Source: Sodiomyces alkalinus F11 (lineage: Eukaryota > Ascomycota > Sordariomycetes > Glomerellales > Plectosphaerellaceae). From it: DNA of 64,000 nucleotides. The DNA lies in the NCBI RefSeq assembly GCF_003711515.1, contig NW_021167081.1, positions 2,385,170 through 2,449,169 of the forward strand. The letters are read 5' to 3'. The notes beneath the pieces were generated by a model that made no database searches, was not told where the DNA came from, and saw only the letters and a list, made by a program, of their open reading frames with translations. Of this stretch, positions 12,076 to 25,560 are shown piece after piece; the stretch's first letter is position 1; the number at the start of each line of letters is the position of its first letter. Position numbers and translations under genes: made by a program.

Positions 12076-12937
12076 TAGGTCTATATAGCCTAGCCTCCGA
12101 AATCGGTACCTTTAACCCTATTAGGGTAGTAGGGAAGCCTTGGTGGCTAGGGGCTCTAAACGCGTTTTACGGTACTATAGTTATTTCCATGCCTACTATA
12201 GAAGAGCAGAACTACTGTCTGAAACAGGGGCTCTATATAGCCGGCTAGCGGCGTAAGGTCTATAAATATAGACCTATGACCCCTAGAACCTAGTGCTCTA
12301 ACTGCTGGAAATTTGGGTATACCCGGGGGACCTATAAAAGCCTAGTTACCTGCCCTATCTATGCCGTTAAAGGCTATAGGGAGGAATACTACTACTATAA
12401 CGGGTATAAAGAATACGGAGACTACGAGCATAAGACCTATAAGTGCTATGACTGCGAGGGAGATCACCCCCTCTTTAGCAGGGACTACGACGTCTTTTAA
12501 GCTATAAAAACCTAAGCTCTATAAATAAAGGGCTTTGTAGTTCGAAAGATATCCGGTTTATTTAATATAATGTCGATAAATAGGCCCCGTCCTAAGAGGC
12601 TATTCTAGAATAGGCTTTAGAAGCTTCGGCTAATATAGTCCTTATTTAGTAGCTAGCCTACGTCTTGAAACCAAAAGGGTGGTTTATTTGGAACCACTCT
12701 GTTTTTTATACCGTCACCCCTATATCCTAAAAAACTTAGCTTTTCTCTATTAAGCCTAGGGTTCTTACTTATATAAGAAAGGGCTTTAATATCGACTTTT
12801 TATACCGCGACAACCTTTTAGACGATATAGACGCGCAGATTCTAGAGGTTTATTACCTATAAACCTTTTATATTCTACACGTTTATAATTAGATAGAACA
12901 GCACCCCGAAATAATAGGCCGAGGGCGGCTACCTAGC
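12076..12937 (+). mobile_element. LINE-2 fragment: ORF1 C-terminus and start of ORF2
   Basis: Closely matches the full LINE-2 copy at about 55,800-56,660. The frame shows zinc-knuckle cysteines at about 12,298-12,480 (CSNCWKFGYTRG, then KCYDCEGDHPLF), typical of the gag-like ORF1 protein of fungal Tad-like LINEs. After the ORF1 end, the start of the ORF2 frame is seen up to GRGRL at 12,930. Both ends are abrupt: on the left at GGGCCTAGG, on the right where gypsy sequence begins. It is therefore a broken piece, not a 5'-truncated insertion with its own tail. RIPed, but slightly less than its neighbours. Confidence 0.83.
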
Positions 12938-13640
12938 CCGGGGACTTTATTTTTATTAAGCTCGGGTATAGCTACTCGCTGTCTAATAAACCCTTAATAA
13001 AGCTCGGTTAGTAACGGATAGGCTTATTTAACGTTAAGGAATAAGGCTCGCTACTAGTATACCTTTTAAAGCTACCTATAATGCTTAATATCCACTCCAT
13101 TATTAGTATCTCCTATCTACAACCGGCGAAGGAACTAGGTATAGACCCGTTCCCCGGCTAAATACCCGATAAAGGGCCTATTTATCTAGTCGATCCGGAT
13201 AAGGATAGACACGAATAGTGTGATTTATACGAGTACTACGAAATTAAAGCTATCCTGGATAAAAGAGTTACTAAGAAATGCTATAGTAAGCCTTATATTA
13301 AGTACCTAATTCGATAAAAGGGATAGCCTAGTTAGTATAACGTTTAGTTGCTAAAAAAAGCTATAGACGTACCGGAAATAGTTAATACCTTTAAGGAATA
13401 ATAAAGGGCTTTAGAGACGCTACGAGTAGTATTAAAAGAAGTAAAGGCAGATAAAGTACTAGTATTAGGGGATATTGGAAGGGCTAGAAGATTAAAAGAT
13501 ACTCGAAGTAAAGGACCTTTAAGGAATACTAGTATAGCCTTATAGCATTACCCGGCGCTGAATAAGGAAAGTAAGTTACCCAAGGTAACCACGCGCTATT
13601 TACGTATAGCGAACGACCTCGAACTTAGGTAAGGGAACGT
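12938..13640 (+). pseudogene. Ty3/gypsy chromovirus fragment: integrase C-terminus and chromodomain
   Basis: The frame reads GDFIFIKLGYSYSLSNKP, the post-catalytic GPY/F-type tail of gypsy integrase, then GPIYLVDPDKD. A chromodomain follows at about 13,232-13,365 (YEIKAILDKRV, PYIKYLIR.KG, with stop codons where Trp is expected). In chromoviruses this domain directs integration to methylated-histone chromatin. A basic tail follows. Gag, protease, RT and the integrase core are absent to the left, where LINE-2 sequence abuts. A 3' LTR may lie in 13,640-13,960 but I could not define it. Confidence 0.8.
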
Positions 13641-15540
13641 ATAAGGGTCGTTATATCTTTAAATGGTAGGTATATAAAAGAAAAATAACGCGGAATAATA
13701 ATAAAAACAGTATAAACCGCGCTATTCTACTAGATTAGCCCGCCCTCCTTCCTAGGTATAAAGAATTCTCTAAACGCCCGACCACGCTTACTAATTCTCT
13801 CCTACTCTTTACTATTATAGCTATTTTGTTTACTAGTATTAGAATCCCGGTTCTCGTATATAACCACTATTATATCTCGTAAAGGTAAGCAGGTAGTAGT
13901 CCCCTAATTATTATCTCGATATATCGCGTATATACCCTTTCTTTTCTTACTTTAATAATACTACTAATACTCTTTATCCGTTTATAGTAAGCCCCCTAAC
14001 CTACTACGTAGTCAAGTACCCTATAAATATCTATTAATGGAAAGACTAAGCGTTTATATAGGAATTCTCTATATACTTTTCTACACGGAAAATAGGTATA
14101 GGCTTTATATTCGACGGCTACTTTAGGGCTATCACGTTATTCGGAGATAAGAATAGCGTAATTATAGGGTTATAGTCTATTAGTAAAGTATTTAACTAAT
14201 AGCGCCGCGATAATAAGCCTATTATCGTATTCTACCGCTAATAATCTATTAATACCGCTTATAATAATCCCCTTAACTGCTATCTACACCGAACCGTGTT
14301 TACCCTAATAAAAGAGGCAGAATAAGTAGTATCCGTTAATATCGCGTAATAAATCGTCGCCTTATACCCCTAACCCTAGTTCTTACTAGATAATAATATT
14401 AATATTCCTAATTAAAACCAGTATACCTAAACGTTTAAGTAGTATATCGCTATAGCTTATTATAATACCCTAAGGCCACGAATAGCGAGTTTTTACCTAA
14501 TCCCCCTAATAGCCGTCGCCTAGGTCCTACTATTACCCCCTCTGGCTCGCCCCTACTACGCGTTACTATTATCGCCCGAAATAATACTCTATCGCCTAGC
14601 GTTAGCCTAACCGTCTACCTCTTAGATATATTAGTTCCTGCTAGCATAATATAGAACATCTACGAGCTAGCGAACCTATATAAGGAATTAGTCGGTGATA
14701 TAGAGAATGTCCGCGATAGAGTTATTATACCCTAGTAATATACCTCTAATACTACGGACTACGTAGTTAATATAAAGCCACGAGTATAGCCTATTTAGGC
14801 CTTTATACAAAATATCCAGCCACGGCCTATACTAACTATAAATAGCGTTATAGATATCCTCGCCGGCTTATAGCTTAGCGGCTAGAATATCCTTATATTT
14901 ACTATACTAGCTATACCCTCGCTTACCACGGGCACTAATTGCCCTTATTAGGGCTATACCGCTTCCCCCCTAGCGAAAAGACTATTTACCCGCTCCGGGG
15001 AGGAGGTATTATAAAGGCAGACAACTAAGGGTCTAGCTAAGCGTCTATATAAGGCCTCTGCCCTAGTTTACCTTAGGGACTTTAAATTCGGCGATTAGAC
15101 TTTTAATAAAGTTAAGTAATACGACTACGCTACTATACTCCTGCTATTAGTCGCGGTCTAGGCTATAGGGTTTATTATAGAGTTTATGATTAAGGATAAG
15201 CTATAGAACGCGGTCGACCTATAGTAATTAGTCTTATACTAGCGTATAAAGAAGTATATCCACCTCGCTACGCTAAATATCTTTAGTACCCTAGAGGATA
15301 AAAAGAGAGAGACGCTAGCTAAACGCCTCTAAGATAACCCGATACTTGCGGAGACTATTCTTAAGTGTAGAGTAGTTATCGCGTGTTATTACGACTCGCA
15401 CGGTAAAAAGGGTATCCTAGTCTCCCATAATATCTCCGAGGCGATTATTATCGAGTAAGCGGCCTATATTAAGGATAAGGAGATCGCTACTATCCTTAAA
15501 CTTAAGACCACGGTCTAGGGATGATAGTAACCCCGTTCTG
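13641..15540 (+). other. Unassigned RIPed repeat with a coding-like frame at about 14,990-15,530
   Basis: I do not recognise this segment. The plus-strand frame at about 14,990-15,530 behaves like a former gene: its stops are nearly all TAG/TAA at positions fitting Gln or Trp. It reads as a hydrophilic helical protein with stretches such as YIHLATLNIFSTLEDKKRE and CYYDSHGKKGILVSH. Upstream, 13,990-14,900 is Pro/Thr/Ala/Ile-rich in translation without a clear domain. It could be the gag-like part of a retroelement. Confidence 0.35.
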
Positions 15541-17600
15541 CTAGAAATCGTTATAATCGAAATATCCTATCCACTATAGTATAGCGTTAGCGCGCTATAG
15601 GCGTGTTTTAATATAAAGGATTTATTTATTTAGAAGTGCGGGATATAGTATGTCTTTTTTTAGTATAGTATAGGGCTTAGGTATCGGGGCGAAGGTATAT
15701 AGGATACGCGTATAAATATAATTAGGCGTATAAGGAAAGGATATATAGCTAAGTTTATATTTACTTTTCTCTTTTTTCTATATAATCGCTCCCCTAATTA
15801 CTTCTTATCTACTTACTACTCGGTCGTTTATTTCCTTTTTATTTTTCTCTTTCCTCGCACTACCTATACAGAGTAGTAATAGCGCCTAATCGGCGTAATA
15901 TATTATATGACGCTATCCACTATTTCCTTCGTATTATAACCACTATCCCGCGCCTATAGTTACTAAGTAAGTAACTATCCGGTAACTATTCTATAATAGC
16001 ATATTATAGTCTAAGCGCCCGGTTCTACACCGTGACGGAGGACGCCCACGGGATATAGGGCTTTTATCGCCCGGGGTATATAATACGCCCTATTACCTAG
16101 CCTCCGTAGGATTAGCGCTAGGACTATCCGCCCTACTATAGAATAGATAGCGCGGGTATTATTCGCGTGGATAAGGAACGTATAGCGCCCGGACTATAGT
16201 TAGTATAGATAGTACGGATTATAGTTAGGCCGAACCAGCTAAGGGATATATCCCCGGCGTGGTATCCCCTTAGTTTAGTAGAAGATATCTTTATTACACC
16301 CTATTTTCTATATCTAAAGGTCGCTATTCCAAACCCTAGAAGCCCTAGGCCCGATACTGGCTAGCCAGAGATATACCTGGACAGGACATAATATATTCAT
16401 ACCGCGCTAGTTACGGCCGGCGGGAGGATAAACGGCTTTATCCAAAGCTTTACATATACGACCTAAAGCTGTAGATAAAAACGGCGCCGATTAATCAGTA
16501 TTAGCTTTTTATTACTCTCCTTCTAGAGGACGCTAGTAATAATATTCTAACTAGTCTAGGTAATACCTAGTAGACTGTCCGGGATCTAAACAACACGTTA
16601 GGAGCCAAATATTCGGCGAGGGTAAGAATAAGCTTATAGATATATACGCCTAGTACGAGCGAAGATAAACGATATACCTATATATATTAGAGTTGAATTA
16701 GTTTATATAATCTATATAACTATCGGTAGCCAGGGAAGCTATACAACGACTATAAGGCGGATCGTTAGAGTATCTCCCTAGCCACCTATCGCTAGTATTA
16801 TAAGGTATACGGCGTAGCTTTTAGGTAACGCCGAGTAGAAGAGATATATTAGCGGCTAGTCGATATTAGAAAATAAGATAGGAATAACGGGGACTATTCG
16901 GCTATAATATAGATATAAATATAAATATATAGTGAAGTAAAAAACGTAATGTAAAAAGTAAAGATTATGTGAAAGGAAGGAAGAAAAGAAATTAACTATA
17001 AGAGGGAATAAGGAAGATTTATCTACGCGATAAGCGGTCGCTTAAGTTATAAATCCGGCTAAAAAGAGAGTAAGTATAAAGAACGGTAAGAGCTAATTTA
17101 GTAATACTATATACTATAATAATAAAGGAAGGTATAGCGATAAGCGTGATATTATAAAACGCGGCGAGTAATCGCCTGCTATTACACGGGACGCTAGAAA
17201 AGAAATAGTAATTAGTAAGCGAGTAGACTATATAATTACCATTAACGGTTTACCGATTACCTAATAATACGTAGAAAGAAGTCGTTATATTTTAGAAGGA
17301 GGTACATAGCCTTACTAATACTGACTAATTATAAGCGCCGACTAGATAACGGAGTTCGTATAAGGCTAGAGTTATATACACGTTCTGCCTAGTAGGCGGG
17401 GATAGACTAGGCTTAAGAGACTAGTCCTGTTAGAGAGGGGTAGTATAAGGAACTAAATAGTATTATAGATTAGTATTATATAGGATTAGAAATAGGCTTA
17501 GATCGCTGAGTCCTCGGCGAGACTAAATTACTATATTAGTGGAGAGGGGCAAAGTCGTCCTGTTCCTCCTTAAGTTAAAGTCTTTATAATATACGACTAT
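15541..17600 (+). other. Unassigned RIPed DNA; possible former coding frame at about 16,490-17,570
   Basis: Reading TAG/TAA as lost Gln/Trp codons, a plus-strand frame can be followed for about 1 kb (16,490-17,570). It is Arg/Gln/Lys-rich with segments such as HLSLVL and PSRRDILAASRY. I could not place it in a family. The part from 15,541 to 16,490 shows no clear domain on either strand. CA and TG reappear at about 17,530-17,650, so a short less-mutated patch separates this from the LINE ORF1 relic to the right. Confidence 0.3.
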
Positions 17601-17769
17601 GAAGTTATGACAGTATTATCCGTTGCGGTGTATCTTTTCTCTGGTAATATAGCCTATTCCTTGATATTACCCCTTTAAAGGGGTTAGTCTTAGTCTTAGG
17701 GGATATTAATCTAGGAAAGAATTTACGGCTACTATAGGTATACCGTTTTGGTTTAACGGGTAATATTAT

Positions 17770-18880
17770 AGTTTTTAGCTCTATACTTATACGCCTCCCG
17801 GGTTTTCTTAGCCTTTTTCTTTAGTAATCGGTAGAAGTTATTAAAGGTGTTATAGTTCCTGGTATAAGCGGCGTAGCGGTAGGGGCGCTCCGGCACCGCT
17901 ACGTTATAATACCCTAGGCCTTACGGGTATACCGATTCTAGCTTAGTATAGTCAGGGTATAGCCTCTCTATTATAGTATAGCTGCTAGCATTATAACTGA
18001 AATATACGTGCTTGTAGTACTTCAGAGGGCTAAGGTTAGAATCGTATAGTTTATAGATATAGCTACCCTACTTAAAGAGGAGGGTATTCCGGATAAAGCT
18101 TACTACTCTTTCCGTGGAGGCCCATTTAAGCAGGAGAAGCATAATCCTACTAGTACCTTAGCGGGGTACTCGCTATTATACTTAGAGGATTTTAGCCTCG
18201 GGGTTTGTCTCTTATAAGGATACTAGTAGGTACTTATCGGATAGGGCGTTTAGAACCTCGGCCATAGCCTTAAGTACTATAGGGTAAGTTTGTATAGCTA
18301 GGGTAACTCCTTTACGATAGGCCTTCTTAATCTACTACTCCTTATAGGTAGCCTATTATTATACCCCTTTAGTCAAAGTAAGGTAAATATCTCTGCTAGG
18401 TAGCTTTTATACTATTACGGTATTTTATCGGATAATCGTAGTCTTTATAGCTTAGATAATTTCTTTTAAGTTCCTGGTTCTAAGGGGCTAGTCTTCGGGG
18501 AGGGTTCCTTAGCGGATAATTAGTTCTTAATAATACTTAGCGGGGATTATTTTAGGGAGGGCGGGGTCGCGCGGTAGTACCGTTACAGGAGCCTAGGCGG
18601 TGATATCGGCCTAAGTCTTCTTAGTACCGCTGATACCCTTTCGGAGTTCCTCCCGGATAACTTAGCGGATAAAGGCGTATAGGTATACTAATAGCATTAT
18701 ACCGGTAGCGTTACGGGTATATATCGTGATTAGTTCCTTTACTAGCTCTATAACCTACTTAATTATATTTCTATTAGCTAATAAGGCCTAAATTTCGGCC
18801 TTAATCTTAGCTACTCTCGGTTCTAGGGGGCTTAGCAGTCCCCTTTCTGTCTTCTATCGGTTCCGCGCGGCGTCCTACCT
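17770..18880 (-). pseudogene. LINE ORF1 (gag-like) relic, minus strand
   Basis: On the minus strand, from about 18,880 to 17,770, one frame reads through RIP stops. It shows SGTKKT.ADITA, then KLPSRDIYLTLTK (matching the R.LPSGDI.L.T motif of Tad/I-type LINE ORF1 proteins), LLLLKWAS, and two decayed CCHC knuckles in which Cys has become Tyr (YYKHVYFSYN; YRYAAYTRNYN). ORF1 proteins bind the LINE RNA. No endonuclease follows further left, so ORF2 is missing. It differs from LINE-2 ORF1, so it comes from a separate family, perhaps LINE-1, whose ORF1 is not otherwise in the window. Confidence 0.6.
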
Positions 18881-19121
18881 CGGAGGGGGAGGGGAGAGCG
18901 CCTATATTACAAAAAGTGGGTCTATTATAAATTCTATATAGTTAAGGTCAGGATAACGCTATTTATCGATTCTTCCGGTTATACCGTAGCACCGGTATTA
19001 TAGTGCCGCTTTAATACTATTCCGGGAGAGAGGCGGTAGTTATAATCTCTATCTTTATAGTTTTATCGATTTTACTCTTATTACGCGCCCGTAGTTAATA
19101 GGCGTCCTTAATCGTGTACTT
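18881..19121. other. RIPed flank of the LINE ORF1 relic
   Basis: Contains a GC-rich stretch (GGAGGGGGAGGGG near 18,882) and otherwise TA-rich DNA. It is probably the 5' end of the minus-strand LINE relic, but no boundary repeats are visible. Confidence 0.3.
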
Positions 19122-19400
19122 AAGGTAGGTACGTTAATTAATCGCTTAATTACTCTAATTAGATTAATAGTAGTTATTTTTGGAGTGCTTAAAACATAAT
19201 TGCTTTTATAGTTGAATAGGGTAGCCTTATTAATATCTATTATTTAGACGTTATAAACCGGGCTTATAACTATCGCACGTTAAATAGCACGTATATTGTA
19301 GCCCTAATAGAGTAGAAACCTTATATATCTATATTATACTAAGTTATATCTATTAGAGTCTCTTATCCCTTTATTTAGGTAGTATACACTCTATCTATAG
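19122..19400 (-). mobile_element. Copia-A fragment: partial 5' LTR and leader, inverted
   Basis: The reverse complement matches the Copia-A leader and primer-binding site (19,122-19,262) and about 130 bp of the internal side of the 5' LTR (19,263-19,400). It breaks off at GGTACTATATTA, where a different LTR begins. The variant GTACTATATTA matches Copia-A copy 2 and the solo LTR better than copy 1. Confidence 0.85.
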
Positions 19401-19558
19401 GTACTATATTATATTAGACGTATAAAGTACCTCGTTCTTATACATCCACACTTATTTCCCCTACGTCTTCCCTATAGTTAGATATTCCCGTAGAGTACCT
19501 TGGACTCTGCTTCAATGTATACACACATCTTTTGCGTACCTTTATTTGTGTGCTGACA
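19401..19558 (+). repeat. Copia-2 LTR fragment bordering the gene island
   Basis: From TATTAGACGT to TGCTGACA this matches the Copia-2 3' LTR at about 48,873-49,019 (shared blocks include TATTTCCCCT and CTTTATTTGTGTGC). Its left part is missing and replaced by Copia-A LTR. The right end lies about 340 bp upstream of the SEC23 start. The mutation load drops sharply just to its right. Confidence 0.82.
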
Positions 19559-22568
<3,010 letters not shown>

Positions 22569-23340
22569 AGTCCATCTCTGGATTTCGGATGACGTCTGGG
22601 GTAATCCAAGTTGAATGTACTCGGGTTTCGGAAGGCACACCTGGAGAGATACCTGCAAGAATTCGGCCTCCATCGGCATGCTGAATTTTTTTTTTCCTGG
22701 CAGAAAATATTGAAGGAGTCGGTTGACCAGGCGCAAACTGGTTCATCAAAACTCTCCTGTGGCTGTACCTATTCATGCTACCATAGATCCAAGGGCTCGT
22801 GGGAATAGCCTTGCTGTGAAGATAGTTCGCCTGGCTTCCCCGTTTTGCTATGCAGCTCAGAGAACCAAAGCCCTTTTTAATATGCGCTCACGAACAGTAA
22901 ATTCTTAAACTACTTTAGCCGTAAAACTGGGCCCAAAACCTGGGTCTCTCCGCAAATGTCTTCTGAAAACTTGCACGGGGTGCCCTGGGGCGGGGATTTA
23001 CAGGTCAGAACAGAGAACTTTATGACAAGATCAAGGACGGGACAGATATAATTCTGTCAACATAAAGTTCCGAGACTTTCGATAGTCTTGCTGGTTACCG
23101 CGATCGATGCTAACCCCGCAAACCGCGGGCAGGCACCCCTATGATAAGAAGGTCTACAAGATCGTCCAAGGTTATTTATTGGGCAGATTGCCAAAGATGT
23201 AAGCCTAGAAGCGCTTCTCAGTGCGGGCTTTGCACAGGCCTCCCCAGTGGCGTTTGCATGTTAATGGTTTCAATTGTTGAAGTGGGTTGTTGACTACAGA
23301 TAAACTGACATTGAAGACTATGGCTAAGCTAAGGGTTGGT
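22569..23340 (+). other. SEC23 3' flank, un-RIPed, no second gene seen
   Basis: Normal-composition DNA following the stop. It includes an AT-rich stretch suitable for 3' processing near 22,880-22,910 and a T-run at about 22,685. Short open frames on both strands here (60-75 codons) show no recognisable protein. RIP-like composition resumes at about 23,340, after a duplicated AAGCTAAGGGTT (about 23,327 and 23,366). Confidence 0.55.
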
Positions 23341-23697
23341 GTGGGTATAGGTGGGGCGAAAAGTTAAGCTAAGGGTTACTATAGGTCTATCCTCTAATTA
23401 GCTAGAACGTTTCGCCTCTCTTCACGAGTCGTGACGTAACACGTTAACGTATTCTTCCCCTCTTTTATAGCTTTATACCTTCTTCCTAATATCACTACTT
23501 CTTTTTTTTCACAGATCATATTTTTAGACTATCACTATCTTCTTCCCATATCACAATTTAACCAATTCCCACCATTTTTTTTTCATTATCCATTATTATC
23601 AGGTATATTTCTATATTATAGCTAGAACCGATTTAGAATTGATTCCAAATCGTTTCTTAATCGTTTCTGAATCGTTTCCAGGCTATTAGCTAACTAT
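23341..23697. other. Transition zone between gene island and Copia-A copy 2
   Basis: AT-rich DNA with pyrimidine tracts and intermediate RIP. No gene seen. Its right end carries the 11-bp-period array (separate entry) and is cut by the Copia-A LTR at 23,698. Confidence 0.5.
23636..23679 (+). repeat. 11-bp-period array of NNATCGTTTCN units
   Basis: Three AATCGTTTC copies at 23,648, 23,659 and 23,670, plus a degenerate fourth unit just before (GAATTGATTCC). The spacing is exactly 11 bp. The same arrangement occurs at about 43,017, 43,471 (inverted) and 44,195. Confidence 0.85.
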
Positions 23698-23972
23698 TAT
23701 CGTATAGGCACACGGACCATAACATAGTCCCTATAGAATCCATTCCTAACTAAGGGCTTCGGATCTCGGGGACCTCGGGTATCCGGATATAATAAGGGAG
23801 GATACCGGAAAAGACCAGATAGGATCCAAATAATATAGTACTTATAATAGAGTCTTTATAACCTAAATTAAGGGTATAAAAGACTTATATAGATATAACT
23901 TAATATAATATATATACACGAGATTTCTACTCTATTAAGATAATTATATAAGTGCTATTTTAATATACCATA
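23698..23972 (+). repeat. Copia-A copy 2, 5' LTR
   Basis: Starts TATCGTATAGG and ends ACCATA; 275 bp. Carries a short insertion relative to copy 1 (GGGGACCTCGGGTATCC near 23,768), which is also present in altered form in the solo LTR at 54,382. Followed directly by the iMet half-tRNA primer site. Confidence 0.9.
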
Positions 23973-24069
23973 GTTATAAGCCTGTTTATAACGCCTAAAC
24001 GATAGATATTAATAACGCTACCCCTATTCTACTATAAAAGTAATCACGTGTTATAAATACTCTTTAAAT

Positions 24070-25560
24070 AACTACTATTAACCTAATTAGAGTAATTAAG
24101 CGATTAATTAACTTACAGATTTACCTATTAACTAATTAATTAACTGATAAACTAATAAAGATATCTTCTAATATATTTAAGGCCGATTAGAAAGCGGCCA
24201 CTACTACCCTCGTTAACTAAAGGGATTAGGTGATATAGCAGCATGCTGTACACGGTAAATCTACCTCCTACTAAGATAATTATCTTAATCTAAAGCTAAA
24301 CGATAAGGAGGCTAACGCCTACCTGCTTCTTAAGCCTATACTCTATAATATTCGTAAATACGAAGCCTTTATCGTGGACCTAGACGCGGCGGAGGAGACC
24401 ACGGCCACTATATCTTCTACTATCACGCTAGAGGGCGATAAGGCTACCGATACTATCGACGACGCCGCCGCCACGGCTACTACGGCTACCACGGCTATTA
24501 CGGCCGCCGGTAAGAAGAAGATAACCGCTTATAGGAAGGCTACGGCCGTAACGAAAGAACCACCTATAAGGACGCCTATATGTATTAATAACCTCTCCGA
24601 AAAGGGGCGTACGCGTGACCTGTAAGGTCGCCGCGTATACCGCGAGGATAAGGCAGACTACGAAGCGTAGTAAAAGGAATTTAATAAGGTACGCTTATAT
24701 ATCGAAAAGACTATCTATTACGTAACCTCCTTATATAACTATAGGATAATAACGTAAATAATATATAAGCCTAGATTACTCTCCTTTACGCGTATATAGG
24801 ACTAAGCCCTATAAACCTCTATAAAACAGCCCTAGTCCTATATTAACGATATACTACGCCTATAAAGGCTATACTTAAGGATATAGACGTGTAGGTTATA
24901 AGCTAGAAAATAGCGGTAATATACTATAAGTATATAGGTGTTTTAGAGCCATTAAGCGTGGACTATTAGGCGGAAAAGACGTTAAAAGCTATCAAACCTA
25001 TCGCCTTGGAATAGAGTAATAATTACTTAGTAAATAACTACGATAAGATTTCGGAAAATAGGCTAACGATTAATAACTTCGTAAAGGCTTTAAGGGCGGT
25101 TCTTAGTAATATAAAGAACCTATAATCCGCCGGTATAAAGCCTAGAGTCGCGAAAGGCACCTTTAATAACCTCGGGAACCTCCCTGATACTAAGGATACT
25201 GCTAATAATAAAGATAATAGGAAGCCTCCTTATAGCGACACGTCTATAAGGGCTATCCCTCCCGCGATAAGGAGGTCTTATAAGATAGATACGAATACCT
25301 ATTCTACCGCCGCCTATTAGTATATAAGGCCGGATATACGCCCTTATACCTAGCGTGGCCGCGAAGATATTACGAAGGTTATAGAAAAGAAGCTATATAA
25401 CTATAGTTTTAAAATCTGTGTACATACCGCGATATAGAAAGGCAGGAAGCCTTAGGGACGGACTACCACTACTAGTAAGATAGAGGAGGTCTAGGAAGAT
25501 TAACTCTATAATACTACGCCTATTATAACTACTATACTATAAAATCGACGGGTTACTAAG
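24070..25560 (+). pseudogene. Copia-A copy 2 gag-like relic
   Basis: Counterpart of 1,858-3,420. The open stretch at 24,374-24,625 is the Ala/Thr-rich segment followed by EPPIRTPICINNL, equal to EPPTRIPIFIDNL in copy 1. The rest is broken by TAG/TAA stops. Structural role inferred from position. Confidence 0.7.

Noticed and set aside
16490..17570. Possible tyrosine-recombinase (Starship captain, DUF3435) gene
   Set aside because: Arg-rich helical sequence hinted at it, but I could not find the catalytic R...H.xR...Y pattern; left as unassigned.
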